A stretch of 64,000 bases of DNA from Bacillota bacterium (GTDB taxonomy: Bacteria > Bacillota > Sulfobacillia > Sulfobacillales > Sulfobacillaceae), in assembly GCA_021841025.1 (NCBI GenBank), contig JAKBWA010000064.1, positions 97,287-161,286 of the forward strand. The letters are read 5' to 3'. The notes under the pieces were generated by a model. That model searched no databases. It was not told the DNA's origin and saw nothing but the letters and a program-made list of their open reading frames with translations. The position numbers and the translations under genes are program-made. Shown piece after piece: positions 20,282-29,800 of this stretch (within the stretch, counting starts at the first letter, position 1; each line of letters opens with the position of its first letter).

Positions 20282-20886
20282 GGTAAAGCCTCCTCTTTAC
20301 GATCCTTCTTCACTCCCAATTTATGACCGTCAAAGGGGTCGGTCAGCACGACAAACTTTCCCCGGAAGACTGTGTTGTCACCAACACGGCTAATCACCAG
20401 CACAACCCACCGATTGCCCCGACGGCGAATAACCTCGGCCCCTGCCACGATTTGCTGTCCCGCCCCCACTACATGCTTGAATTTAGCATTCGCGAGCCCA
20501 GTTACTGCACTGTCTCCATCCACAACGGCCAACGCCAGGGAATCAGCTTGAGCATAAATAAAATGCGACTGAATAATACCAGATCCCACAAAGGCCATGG
20601 ATTCATCCGTAGTCAGTAAAGAACGCCCGCTTTGGCCAATCACCAAGTCAACTAAATCGCCCACCATGTCCTGGCGTTTCAAAGTGCGGGTATGCACGAC
20701 ACTCAGACGCGCCAAGCCCTCTGAGCGAAGGCGCAGCTCCGGGATACCGAGATGAAGCCGATCCAGCCGTATCGTGGGAACACTCACTCCAAACTGTTGA
20801 GCCAGATCCTCATCCGTCTGCAAAGGATTTTCCCGAAGAGATTCAGCTAGTTTCCGTTGCCGCTCGACACGGTTTAAGCGAGCCAT
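20278..20886 (-). CDS. fapR: Fatty acid/phospholipid biosynthesis repressor FapR
   Basis: ERQRKLAESLRENPLQTDEDLAQQFGVSVPTIRLDRLHLGIPELRLR plus hot-dog domain; heads the fab operon. Confidence 0.93.
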   Translation of the reverse strand: MARLNRVERQRKLAESLRENPLQTDEDLAQQFGVSVPTIRLDRLHLGIPELRLRSEGLARLSVVHTRTLKRQDMVGDLVDLVIGQSGRSLLTTDESMAFVGSGIIQSHFIYAQADSLALAVVDGDSAVTGLANAKFKHVVGAGQQIVAGAEVIRRRGNRWVVLVISRVGDNTVFRGKFVVLTDPFDGHKLGVKKDRKEEALP

Positions 20887-20909
20887 ACGGCACCTCCACT
20901 TATGAACAA

Positions 20910-20938
20910 ATCATATGACTATGTCATAAATATGGCAA
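20910..20938 (-). promoter_or_regulatory. fapR operon promoter with overlapping palindrome (candidate FapR operator)
   Basis: Minus strand TTGCCA-N17-TATGAT; spacer/-10 contains the perfect inverted repeat TATGAC-ATA-GTCATA (20914-20928). Confidence 0.6.
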
Positions 20939-20940
20939 TA

Positions 20941-20975
20941 AAAAGATTCCATGACCACAAAAGCCATGGAATCTC
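20941..20975 (-). terminator. Terminator downstream of rpmF
   Basis: Minus strand AGATTCCATG...CATGGAATCTTTTT; 10-bp perfect arms. Confidence 0.85.
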
Positions 20976-20978
20976 CCA

Positions 20979-21158
20979 TTAGACATCGTGTTGCACAACG
21001 ATGCGGCCATTATAATATCCACAGTGCGGGCAAACATGATGAGGCAATCTGTCCTGATGGCAACGTGGACACTCAACCCATTGCGGAGCCGTTAGCCGCC
21101 ACATCGACCTCCTTTTGCGCGTCCTAGACCGCGACATCTTTTTCTTGGGAACAGCCAT
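20979..21158 (-). CDS. rpmF: 50S ribosomal protein L32
   Basis: Not in the ORF track. Minus-strand translation MAVPKKKMSRSRTRKRRSMWRLTAPQWVECPRCHQDRLPHHVCPHCGYYNGRIVVQHDV*. Confidence 0.95.
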   Translation of the reverse strand: MAVPKKKMSRSRTRKRRSMWRLTAPQWVECPRCHQDRLPHHVCPHCGYYNGRIVVQHDV

Positions 21159-21190
21159 ATTCTTCCTCCTCTATAACTTTCATACTCAGA

Positions 21191-21709
21191 TTACGATGAC
21201 GAACTGTCCTCCGGAAACTTGAGTCGACTCAACTGAGCCCAACGATTATCCATCGACATTTCACAATGACATGTCCCCGTATTTAGATTTGTTCCGCATA
21301 TGGGACATAGTCCACGGCACTCCTCACCACAAATCGGAGCATAAGGAATGGATGCGCCGAAGGCATCAGCCACAATTTCGTCCAGCAAAACTTTGTCACC
21401 TTGAAAACGAAAAAAATCCTCATGAGGATCACTCGCTCCCGGTTCTTCGCGAAACTCTTCCGCTACCGAAAACGGTACGGGCAAATCAAACGTTTCGAGG
21501 CAACGTGAACAGACCGCCTCAACATGCCCTACACCATCCAGCTCAACAATCAAGGCCCGGCCGACATTGCGCACAGTGACATCCATTTCCGCTGCTCCCC
21601 GCATGGGATACATGGAGCGCTCTTGCGCTACCTCCGGCCACTCTTCAGAGAGATGCTGCGTTTCCTCGCGACCTACCCATTTTTTAACATCGGAAACACG
21701 GATATGCAT
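21191..21709 (-). CDS. YceD/DUF177 family protein (YlbN-like)
   Basis: CSRCLETFDLPV, DEIVADAFGASIPYAPICGEECRGLCPICGTNLN; directly upstream of rpmF. Confidence 0.88.
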   Translation of the reverse strand: MHIRVSDVKKWVGREETQHLSEEWPEVAQERSMYPMRGAAEMDVTVRNVGRALIVELDGVGHVEAVCSRCLETFDLPVPFSVAEEFREEPGASDPHEDFFRFQGDKVLLDEIVADAFGASIPYAPICGEECRGLCPICGTNLNTGTCHCEMSMDNRWAQLSRLKFPEDSSSS

Positions 21710-21817
21710 ACAGCCCACCTCGCAAAACTCCAATGAATTATAGCCATTACCCACATTGTCTGTCAACTTCTTGGCTTGGACTGGGCCAGGACCTCCTTAA
21801 CTGTATTGTATCATGTC

Positions 21818-23488
21818 TCACAGATGCTTCTTGGCCACCCATTCGACAAACGCCCATACGGCAAGGGCTGCCACTAAGAAGAAACCGATGTCCGCAACAG
21901 GAACACCACCGATTCGCGTAAGATGATCTTTATACACAATGAACGCTGTCCCAAGCATAATGGCCCCAAGTAATAAACTTAGAGCTACACGGTTTATCAG
22001 TTTCTCCCAATGAGCTAGGATTCTCTCAATATGCCTATCTTCCACCACAATCCGGAATTCCCCGCGCCCGAGAGTATTCAACACCGCCTTGATGTCACGG
22101 GGACCGTCAGAGATTAGATGAGACCAATCTGCGCCAATATCGGCAATGTTCTCAACCCACTGGGAGGGACTGAAGCGAGCCCATAAGAGTCGAGGTGCCA
22201 GCTTTTGTCCAAGTTCCACTAAAGACAAACGACTGTCCAATTGACGCACCACGCCATCCGCAATAATAACCGTCCGTGCCAGCAATGTGTACTCGCTAGG
22301 GAGGCGAATATGGTACTTTTGCGTTAGGTGAAGCAGTGCTGCAATGGCTTGGCCCACATTAAAATTTTGTAAGTCGGCATCATAATACCGCCGTCGCAAC
22401 AACTCCACATCATAATAGAGCCGTTCCGTATCCACATGAGGCGGAGCTACGCCCATAGCCAACAAGGCTGAAACTACCTTGTCAGAGCGTCCTCGAGTAA
22501 GAGCGATAATTAAATCCAAAGAGCATTTTCGCATTGGAGGTGAAAACATACCAACAAGCCCCCAATCCAAAAATACAAGCATTCCATTTTCCATCACATG
22601 GACATTACCGGGATGAGGGTCTGCGTGAAACAGTCCCGCAACAAAAACTTGATTATAAATGGCCTCTATGTAGCGTTCCGCGATGTTGCTTACATCCAAT
22701 CCCATATTTTTTAACATATTGGTATCGGATATTTTGACCCCTGATATCTCGTCAAGAACCAAAACATCCGGATGTGTCAAATCCAAAATTGGCAAGGGCA
22801 CCCGGTAGGCGGGGTTCTTAAACGTTTTGTGGGCCAAAGCAGTATAATGTGCCTCTGTCGTAAAGTCCAATTCGTTGTGAAGGGCGTTAATGAGTTCTTC
22901 CACCACATGTCTTAAATCATACTGCCTCGCCCATTCACTGCGTTTTTCTGCCAAAGTGGACAAACTTCTCAGAATAGCGAAATCCGCTTCACTGCGCTGC
23001 ACGATTCCAGGTCTGCGAACTTTGAGCACCACCCGGCGCCCATCTTTGAGCACGCCGCGGTGCACTTGTCCAATCGAAGCGGAAGCCAGCGGTTGGGGTT
23101 CCAAATCCTCCAGAACCTTCGATAATGGCATGGACCAAGCAGCGGTCAGAATATTTTTCACCGCATCAAAACTGAAGGCCGGAACATCGTCTTGAAGGCG
23201 CGACAAAGCTTGAATCAACGATGCGGGGAGAAGATCCGGACGCGTTGACGCCAACTGTCCCAATTTGACGTATGTTGGTCCCAAAGCGGCAAGCACCAGT
23301 ACTAGCCGCTCGGGCCAGTTCGCGTCCATGTCTGGTTGAAATTTTCCCAATAAGCGTGTGGACCAGGGCAGATACCGGGAGAGGCCTAGGCGGTCCAGAA
23401 CCATAACGAACCCATGCCGAGCCAACACGTCTACAATTTCCCGAGTTCTGTGCCAGTGTTTTTGTTTGATAGTCATAAATCCAGGCAT
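21818..23488 (-). CDS. UbiB/ABC1/AarF atypical kinase family protein
   Basis: LGPTYVKLGQLASTRPDLLP, PLASASIGQVHRGVLKDGRRVVLKVRRPGI, LFHADPHPGNVHV; two C-terminal TM segments. Confidence 0.92.
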   Translation of the reverse strand: MPGFMTIKQKHWHRTREIVDVLARHGFVMVLDRLGLSRYLPWSTRLLGKFQPDMDANWPERLVLVLAALGPTYVKLGQLASTRPDLLPASLIQALSRLQDDVPAFSFDAVKNILTAAWSMPLSKVLEDLEPQPLASASIGQVHRGVLKDGRRVVLKVRRPGIVQRSEADFAILRSLSTLAEKRSEWARQYDLRHVVEELINALHNELDFTTEAHYTALAHKTFKNPAYRVPLPILDLTHPDVLVLDEISGVKISDTNMLKNMGLDVSNIAERYIEAIYNQVFVAGLFHADPHPGNVHVMENGMLVFLDWGLVGMFSPPMRKCSLDLIIALTRGRSDKVVSALLAMGVAPPHVDTERLYYDVELLRRRYYDADLQNFNVGQAIAALLHLTQKYHIRLPSEYTLLARTVIIADGVVRQLDSRLSLVELGQKLAPRLLWARFSPSQWVENIADIGADWSHLISDGPRDIKAVLNTLGRGEFRIVVEDRHIERILAHWEKLINRVALSLLLGAIMLGTAFIVYKDHLTRIGGVPVADIGFFLVAALAVWAFVEWVAKKHL

Positions 23489-23612
23489 CTAAGAACGACT
23501 CGCTTCCAACACCTGAACCTCATCGCGCAATCCATAGTTTGCGAAGTCTTGGTTTCAATATCCATATCCCATGGGCATATAAGAGCACAGCCCCCAAACG
23601 GCACGGCAAACA

Positions 23613-24170
23613 TCATTCTTTATTGCCGCTCCCTTTGGTTCCGTGACCCAACACCTGTTCGATTTTGCTGGCAATTTCCTGACTCTGTCGAATCACACTC
23701 CGCAACTTCTTAAGATTAGTTTCCAATTCTTGGCTCAACTCATACTGAGCATGTGTCAAAACTTCGGCAACAGATTGCTCCTTGGTCTCAGACCCTTTCG
23801 AGTGCACTTTCGCTCTTTTGGATTTGGAACTCTCGCCTACATCGGACGCCTTGGAATCTTTCGACTCCTCATGGGAGCTGGAGTGCTTTTGGCTGTTTTG
23901 AGAATTTTTTTTGGAATCCGAGCTATCATGGGATTTCTCCTGAGCTCCTTGTTGCGTTCCCTGCATTTCCAGAATTTCCTTATGAATAAGTTGGCGCAAC
24001 GCTTTAAGGTTCTTTTTTTTCCCGTCTGATCCGCCCGACGAACGCATTGATTCCTCTTCTGATGCTACAGAATCCGAATCCTCATCCGTCTTCATACGGC
24101 TGAGTTCCTGCCGAACCACCTCGCGTATAGACTGCTCATTATCATGGCCATCCGCTGTGCCTTGAATCCC
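23613..24170 (-). CDS. Low-complexity Ser/Lys/Glu-rich hypothetical protein
   Basis: Long ORF with S/K/E-rich centre and two helical ends (REVVRQELSRM; AEVLTHAQYELSQELETNLKKLRSVIRQSQ). Confidence 0.6.
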   Translation of the reverse strand, partial: GIQGTADGHDNEQSIREVVRQELSRMKTDEDSDSVASEEESMRSSGGSDGKKKNLKALRQLIHKEILEMQGTQQGAQEKSHDSSDSKKNSQNSQKHSSSHEESKDSKASDVGESSKSKRAKVHSKGSETKEQSVAEVLTHAQYELSQELETNLKKLRSVIRQSQEIASKIEQVLGHGTKGSGNKE

Positions 24171-24230
24171 CATAGCTATCCCTCCCACAGATTTCTCTGT
24201 CGCAAGTAGTATGGGATAAAGAAGCCACGT

Positions 24231-25253
24231 CTATGCCTTTTGATTCGTCGATTTTTGAAGATCGTGCAAGGCTTGAGTGAGATTCGTCACGGGATAAATT
24301 TTCATCCCGTATCCCTTCTTTTTATTCATGGCTTCAGCTTTAGCATAGTTGGCTTTCGGGCAGAGAAAAATTGTGGCGCCAGCCCGGTGCACAGTAATAA
24401 CTTTCTGCGCAACCCCACCGATGGGCAACACTTTTCCTGAGGGAGTAACCTCTCCCGTTCCCGCCACATTGCGTCCTTTGGCTAAGTTGGTTCCGGTAAT
24501 TTGGGAATAAATCGCTAGAGCAAACATCATGCCCGCACTGGGACCGCCGATATTACCACTATTAATAGTGACCGGTCGCGGAACAACTGGGGTCGTAAGA
24601 CTCGTAATCATTACCCCAATGGCTGGAGCGCTGTCATGCGGAATATGTGTTGTGCGAATGGGCACAACTTGCGTCTGATGATGGTATTTCACGGTAAAGG
24701 GCACCACTTCACCGAATTTAAAGTGCTTCTTCATAATCCCATGAACCTGCTTCGGGCTACTCACAGGATATGAACCGACCTTGGTGATTAGATCCCCTGG
24801 CTTCAGCTTGCCGCGAGCATTGCCGGTTTTCAAAACCGACAACACCAGTGCCCCGGGTACCGTTTTGACATAGGCGTGAAGCCCGGCCAGTTTTTCTCCT
24901 GCCACTTCAGCGGTCAATTTGCTGTTTAACATCAGATTGGCATTAAACTGAATATACTGTTTCATATTTAAGCCACCCATGGCATAACTGGCTTTCAACA
25001 GTTCCACATTAGGATCCAGACGGGACCCCAGATACGTCAGTTCATTAACCCGCGCTATACCGACTGCTACCATAAACAGCTGCCCTTTGTTATGTTGTTT
25101 ACCGCCTTTTACCCTGACCATCTGCGCCAAATTTCCCGTCACACCGGGATATACCACAATGTACGGCGTAGGAATAAACCACAATACAATGGCAGCAATA
25201 ATCAAAATCACAAAACTCCAGATGATCCACTTCAGGGATTTTCGTTTGGTCAT
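24231..25253 (-). CDS. PDZ-domain Lon-like (S16) serine protease, YlbL-like
   Basis: N-terminal TM, PDZ (GKLKPGDLITKVGSYPV), GGPSAGMMFALAIY catalytic Ser, GTGEVTPSGKVLPIGGVAQK. Confidence 0.9.
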   Translation of the reverse strand: MTKRKSLKWIIWSFVILIIAAIVLWFIPTPYIVVYPGVTGNLAQMVRVKGGKQHNKGQLFMVAVGIARVNELTYLGSRLDPNVELLKASYAMGGLNMKQYIQFNANLMLNSKLTAEVAGEKLAGLHAYVKTVPGALVLSVLKTGNARGKLKPGDLITKVGSYPVSSPKQVHGIMKKHFKFGEVVPFTVKYHHQTQVVPIRTTHIPHDSAPAIGVMITSLTTPVVPRPVTINSGNIGGPSAGMMFALAIYSQITGTNLAKGRNVAGTGEVTPSGKVLPIGGVAQKVITVHRAGATIFLCPKANYAKAEAMNKKKGYGMKIYPVTNLTQALHDLQKSTNQKA

Positions 25254-25295
25254 TTAATGCCTCCTTGCCCTTTGTCGGTCGACAACCACGTTGAA

Positions 25296-26063
25296 TTAGC
25301 TGTTGAGCTTTTGCATAATCAGCCCGATAGCTTGTTCGCAGGCCTCTTCCCCCGCCCGAACCAATTCTTCCACGTGACCAAAATGAGCATCACGGATAAA
25401 GCCCACTTGTGGTTCGATTACAACGTCAGCCTCCACGGGTTGATAACGCCGTAAGTCTCGTACCATAATATCAAATGTCTGAAACAGCACATCAAACATT
25501 GAATTCACTTGAGGTGAGAGATCCACGCCAACATCAACCGCAACCACGAGATTATGAGGCATTGTCCGGGCTACATTAACCGGTACCCGGTTAACAACCC
25601 CGCCATCGACTAATATTCGCCCGTCCATGACCACCGGACTGAAAATCCCCGGGACTGAGGCAGTTGCACGGATAGCTCGCGCTAAGGGACCAGAGTTCAA
25701 AACGACCTCCGTTCCTTTTTCAATGTCCACGGCAACGACTTGCAAAGGAGGACGGCAGTCTTCAAATGATTTTCCTTGCGTAAACAGGTTAATGAGTCCC
25801 TCAAGTTTTTTTCCTGCTAACAATCCCATCCGAGACACGGAAAAATCTATCCAGTGGGTACGCCTTATTCTCTTTACCAGATTCTCCAACATTTCCCCTG
25901 AGTACCCGCTGGCATAAAGAGCTCCGATCACTCCACCCATGCTGGATCCGGCAATGCCGGATATAGGAATCTGGTACCGTTCCAAGACTTTTAATACCCC
26001 GATATGAGCCAGTCCCCGGGATCCACCCGCTGATAGCGCCAATGCTATTCCTTGTGTCTTCAT
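25296..26063 (-). CDS. Patatin-like phospholipase (YlbK/RssA-like)
   Basis: LSAGGSRGLAHIGVLKVL, GSSMGGVIGALYASG (GxSxG), DGGVVNRVPV. Confidence 0.9.
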   Translation of the reverse strand: MKTQGIALALSAGGSRGLAHIGVLKVLERYQIPISGIAGSSMGGVIGALYASGYSGEMLENLVKRIRRTHWIDFSVSRMGLLAGKKLEGLINLFTQGKSFEDCRPPLQVVAVDIEKGTEVVLNSGPLARAIRATASVPGIFSPVVMDGRILVDGGVVNRVPVNVARTMPHNLVVAVDVGVDLSPQVNSMFDVLFQTFDIMVRDLRRYQPVEADVVIEPQVGFIRDAHFGHVEELVRAGEEACEQAIGLIMQKLNS

Positions 26064-26558
26064 GCGTTTTGACGCCCTCACCCCCGAAACACTATCTTCG
26101 TAAGGATACGTACCGACTCTTTTCTCTTCGTGGATTGAGGATGTTCATTCCACTTCTTAATATGTGCTCCGCGCGCAATCCCTACAACGTACTTGTCTCG
26201 AAATTACCGGCAATTTTCCTATCACCAGTTTACCCAATGTTCTTGAATAACTGAGCTGTCACACTCCATTTGGCGTTTCAAAAGACCAATAAAGTCTCAC
26301 CTTTTCTGTTTCTCCCCTTTAAGCTAACCTCGGTTGCAAGGAATTGATCTGGAGGCCGGTTATCTTGTTACGCTGGAGAGCACATGAGTCACTTCAACTA
26401 TCGGCTGCATAGGCGTAATAGACTGGGTTGTCTTGAATGTGTGATATGTTCACTATTGTAGCGATGTCCCTCATGCCACGCCAAAATTGTTCCGGCTCAC
26501 CACGTTAACGGACGCCGGGCGGCGGTCATATTCTTTTTGCAATGACGGACAGCCACGA

Positions 26559-27023
26559 TTATTCTTTGCGCAATTCCGCTCGGTTGGCTTCCAAATTTTC
26601 TGCCGTCTGGTGCAACTCCGCCACCAGCCTAGCCAGAATTTCATCGGCATAGGAGCGCGCACCGATATGAATCTCATGAGCCGTATTGCGGGCCTGATCG
26701 ATTATTTGATCAGCCTTTCGCCTGGCTTCCTGTAAGACCTGAGATTCGTTGGACAATTTTTCAACTTGGCCTTGAGCATGGGTAATGAGAATATCTGCCT
26801 GTTCCCCTGCCTCGCGCAAAATCCGGTCACGCTCCTGGATAATCCAACGAGCCTGTTTAATTTCTTCAGGCAGAACGTGTTGAATTTGGGTAATCAATGT
26901 GGTGAGTTCAGCCTCATCCATCAACACCCTTCCCGTCCAGGGCAAATGCCTGGATTGTCGGATGAGGTCGCGAAACCGATCCAAAAGAGCACCTAACTCC
27001 GACGTCATAGGTTCATTGGTCAT
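26559..27023 (-). CDS. Coiled-coil protein (DivIVA / ATP-synthase-B-like)
   Basis: QEARRKADQIIDQARNTAHEIHIGARSYADEILARLVAEL; overlaps coaD start. Confidence 0.65.
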   Translation of the reverse strand: MTNEPMTSELGALLDRFRDLIRQSRHLPWTGRVLMDEAELTTLITQIQHVLPEEIKQARWIIQERDRILREAGEQADILITHAQGQVEKLSNESQVLQEARRKADQIIDQARNTAHEIHIGARSYADEILARLVAELHQTAENLEANRAELRKE

Positions 27024-27520
27024 ACTGATCCTCGATTTCTGTAGAATTTTTCGTGTAGCGCGGACTCGACCTGATCAGGAACCAAATTTTTTAACTCAGC
27101 ACCGTAAGACGCCAGTTCTTTGATCAAGGTTGAGCTTAGATAAGAATATTTCTCTCCGGTAAGAATAAATATCGTTTCCAGATCAGGAGCCATCTTTTTG
27201 TTCATCAAAGCAATTTGAAATTCGTAATCAAAATCCAGTACCGCCCGCAGTCCCCGCACGATCGCGTTGACCCCACGCTTTTGAGCGTAGCGCACCAAGA
27301 GGTCATTGCTTTGTTCGACACTCACATTAGCGATATGTTTAATGGATTCATGCACCATTTGCAACCGCTCACTTTCCGAAAACAGGGGGGTTTTAGAAGT
27401 ATTCACGAAGACCGCCACAATCAGCGTATCAAACAGTTTTGCTGCCCTTTCGATAACATCAACGTGCCCCAGGTGAATCGGATCGAAAGAACCTGGATAA
27501 ACTGCGATCCTTTCCATCAC
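27020..27520 (-). CDS. coaD: Phosphopantetheine adenylyltransferase
   Basis: AVYPGSFDPIHLGHVDVIERA; SSTLIKELASYGAEL. Confidence 0.96.
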   Translation of the reverse strand: MMERIAVYPGSFDPIHLGHVDVIERAAKLFDTLIVAVFVNTSKTPLFSESERLQMVHESIKHIANVSVEQSNDLLVRYAQKRGVNAIVRGLRAVLDFDYEFQIALMNKKMAPDLETIFILTGEKYSYLSSTLIKELASYGAELKNLVPDQVESALHEKFYRNRGSV

Positions 27521-27567
27521 CGTTCCCCCTTCCCATCCAGTCCAGCCTTAGGAATCTGGCGCGAGTA

Positions 27568-28098
27568 TCATGCCATCCAATAACTTAACATGGTTCCGCC
27601 GTACTTTCTTTGCTTCCACAAAGTGAGGTTTTTAAATGGGCCAAAATCTTTTCCTGCGGGGTGTTCAACCAACAAAATTCCGCCATGACCCAATAATCCC
27701 GGCAGAGCTTGACCAACACTCTGACTCAATCCCTCACGCCATGGTGGATCACAAATAATTAAATCAAAGATCCGTTGTTGTTCCAACAAAGCCCTTATCG
27801 CCTGTTCCGCTGTGATAGGCCACAATTCGGCCGATGCCGTGACGGCAAGTGTAGCAATATTCGCCCGAATGGACGCCTGTGCGTGTCGATTGGGTTCAAC
27901 AAAAAGACACTGTTCGGCTCCCCATGACACGCTTTCCAATCCCATTGCTCCGCTTCCAGCATAGAGATCCAGCACCCGGGCTTGAAATAAATGATCCTTG
28001 AGACTATTAAACGCCGCCTCGCGAACTCGTTCGCCAGTTGGACGGGTAGATCGTCCTAGAGGTGCCGTAATTCGTCGCCCGGACAGTTCTCCCCCCAC
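27568..28098 (-). CDS. rsmD: 16S rRNA (guanine966-N2)-methyltransferase RsmD
   Basis: RPTGERVREAAFNSL, VLDLYAGSGAMGLES, IICDPPW. Confidence 0.94.
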   Translation of the reverse strand: MGGELSGRRITAPLGRSTRPTGERVREAAFNSLKDHLFQARVLDLYAGSGAMGLESVSWGAEQCLFVEPNRHAQASIRANIATLAVTASAELWPITAEQAIRALLEQQRIFDLIICDPPWREGLSQSVGQALPGLLGHGGILLVEHPAGKDFGPFKNLTLWKQRKYGGTMLSYWMA

Positions 28099-28179
28099 AA
28101 TACGAATCCTTTCACTCCCCTTTTTGCATTACGAGAACTGATTGCTGATTGCACTGCCAGTATACCATTGACCCTTCCT

Positions 28180-28926
28180 TCATTGCATCTTCATCAATTG
28201 CGAAACAGTAACAAAGCGATAACCTCGCAGTGTCAAGTCCTTAAGTATAATCGGCAAGGCCTCAATGGTCTGCCGGCGGTTTGAGCCTCCATCATGAAAT
28301 AGCACGATGTCCCCAGGTTGAATGTGGCTGAGAACACGGCTCACAATAGTTTCCACCCCGGGATTGGACCAATCTCGGGTATCTTCTGTCCATGACCACA
28401 TCACTATATGCAAGTGAGTCATTTGAGCCGCTTGCAGTACGACCTTGTTGTAGGTTCCGTATGGTGTGCGAAGCAGCGTCGGGGTGATTCCAGTGACTTT
28501 TTTAATCGTCTCGTTGGCCTTTTTCAAATCAGCCACGTCTTCAGAAAGACTGTGCCGGGCTAAATTGATATGACTGTAGGTATGGTTTCCGACCTCCATT
28601 TTGTCATGAATTTCTTGTTGGACAATTTGGGGATTGCGCAAAACTTGTTGCCCTATCACAAAAAACGTGGCAACGGCATGATGGGTCTTCAGGATGTGAA
28701 GAATTTTGGGAGTAGAGGATTTCCAAGGGCCGTCGTCAAATGTGAGCGCTACCACCTTGTGTGTCGTTTTTACGTACCACGTAATCTGCGGATTTGTTCC
28801 TCCCCGCAATGAGACTGCCTCGCTTTGATGCCATTCTATCATTCCGACTATGAATAGTAAGACAGCCAGTACCAGTTTCCAATACGGATAATAACGCCGA
28901 ATCGATACGGTAAAGAATCCTGTCAT
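28180..28926 (-). CDS. Polysaccharide deacetylase
   Basis: VVALTFDDGPW, GNHTYSHINLARHS, RTPYGTYN, ILFHDGG; ATG at 28926. Confidence 0.9.
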   Translation of the reverse strand: MTGFFTVSIRRYYPYWKLVLAVLLFIVGMIEWHQSEAVSLRGGTNPQITWYVKTTHKVVALTFDDGPWKSSTPKILHILKTHHAVATFFVIGQQVLRNPQIVQQEIHDKMEVGNHTYSHINLARHSLSEDVADLKKANETIKKVTGITPTLLRTPYGTYNKVVLQAAQMTHLHIVMWSWTEDTRDWSNPGVETIVSRVLSHIQPGDIVLFHDGGSNRRQTIEALPIILKDLTLRGYRFVTVSQLMKMQ

Positions 28927-29192
28927 CGTGTCGTTCCCCACAAAATCATGACCACACCAGCTGCAATCCAAGCAATCTTATTAAAGGAAACGTTGCTGGC
29001 CGTCATCCCGGCGATGCCTAAAAGCATGGTGCTGGTCAAAACAATCGGGCCTGCCAGACCTAAAAACCCGTTGATTCGTACAGCCACATCCAATCTTTGG
29101 AAACGCCACATGAGAATGGCGCCCGTCAATTCAATGCTCGCGGAAATTAACCGAATTAAGACCATTCCCTTCAAATACACGTCATTTGACAT
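28923..29192 (-). CDS. YqhV/DUF2619 family small membrane protein
   Basis: VLIRLISASIELTGAILMWRFQRLDVAVRINGFLGLAGPIVL. Confidence 0.75.
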   Translation of the reverse strand: MSNDVYLKGMVLIRLISASIELTGAILMWRFQRLDVAVRINGFLGLAGPIVLTSTMLLGIAGMTASNVSFNKIAWIAAGVVMILWGTTR

Positions 29193-29229
29193 ATCCTGCG
29201 GTCCTCCTTCTCAAATCTTTAAGTCTCAT

Positions 29230-29700
29230 TTAGCGTATCAGCCGAAGCATCCAATCAATTATCTGCAGCATCAAGTAAGTGGTCCCGGCGGCCATTAAGG
29301 GGCCCACCGGTATGCCTCCCCAAAACACAATTCCCAGGATAGAGCCCACAATTAATCCCAGCATCAAATGACTATTCTCCGCCAATAATTGAAGCCCTCG
29401 CCCGTTGAGATTCGTGGCTACTGCTCCCCCAATCACGGCCAGTATTCCCGGGATGGTCAGAAAACTGTGGAAAACTTCTTTCATATTGACTTTACCCACC
29501 GCAAATGGCACCAGCATGCCCAGAGTCAAAAAGAGCAAACCTATTTCCACAGCTCTCCGTTCTAAGACAGGATACAAGGAGGTCATTCGCATAAATCGAA
29601 TCCCTAAAAGAATAGCGGCCGACGCCGCCACAATATTGGAACGAGCCCAAATTCCCAGAATTAAGATAAAGAGAAGACCAACACTTTCCGTGGTAAACAT
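29230..29700 (-). CDS. DUF441 family membrane protein
   Basis: FLTLGMLVPFAVGKV, PGILAVIGGAVATNLNGRGLQLL, GSILGIVFWGGIPVGPLMAAG. Confidence 0.82.
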   Translation of the reverse strand: MFTTESVGLLFILILGIWARSNIVAASAAILLGIRFMRMTSLYPVLERRAVEIGLLFLTLGMLVPFAVGKVNMKEVFHSFLTIPGILAVIGGAVATNLNGRGLQLLAENSHLMLGLIVGSILGIVFWGGIPVGPLMAAGTTYLMLQIIDWMLRLIR

Positions 29701-29752
29701 AACGGCCCCCTTGTTTCTTGTCCCACGGCCAGTTTATGAACCGTGCCACAAA

Positions 29753-29787
29753 AAAAGACCGGTCCTCCTGTGAAGGACCGGTCTTGC
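29753..29787. terminator. Terminator hairpin
   Basis: AAGACCGGTCCT-N7-AGGACCGGTCTT preceded by an A-run (minus-strand U-tract). Confidence 0.8.
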
Positions 29788-29800
29788 ACCTTCGTGCCCG

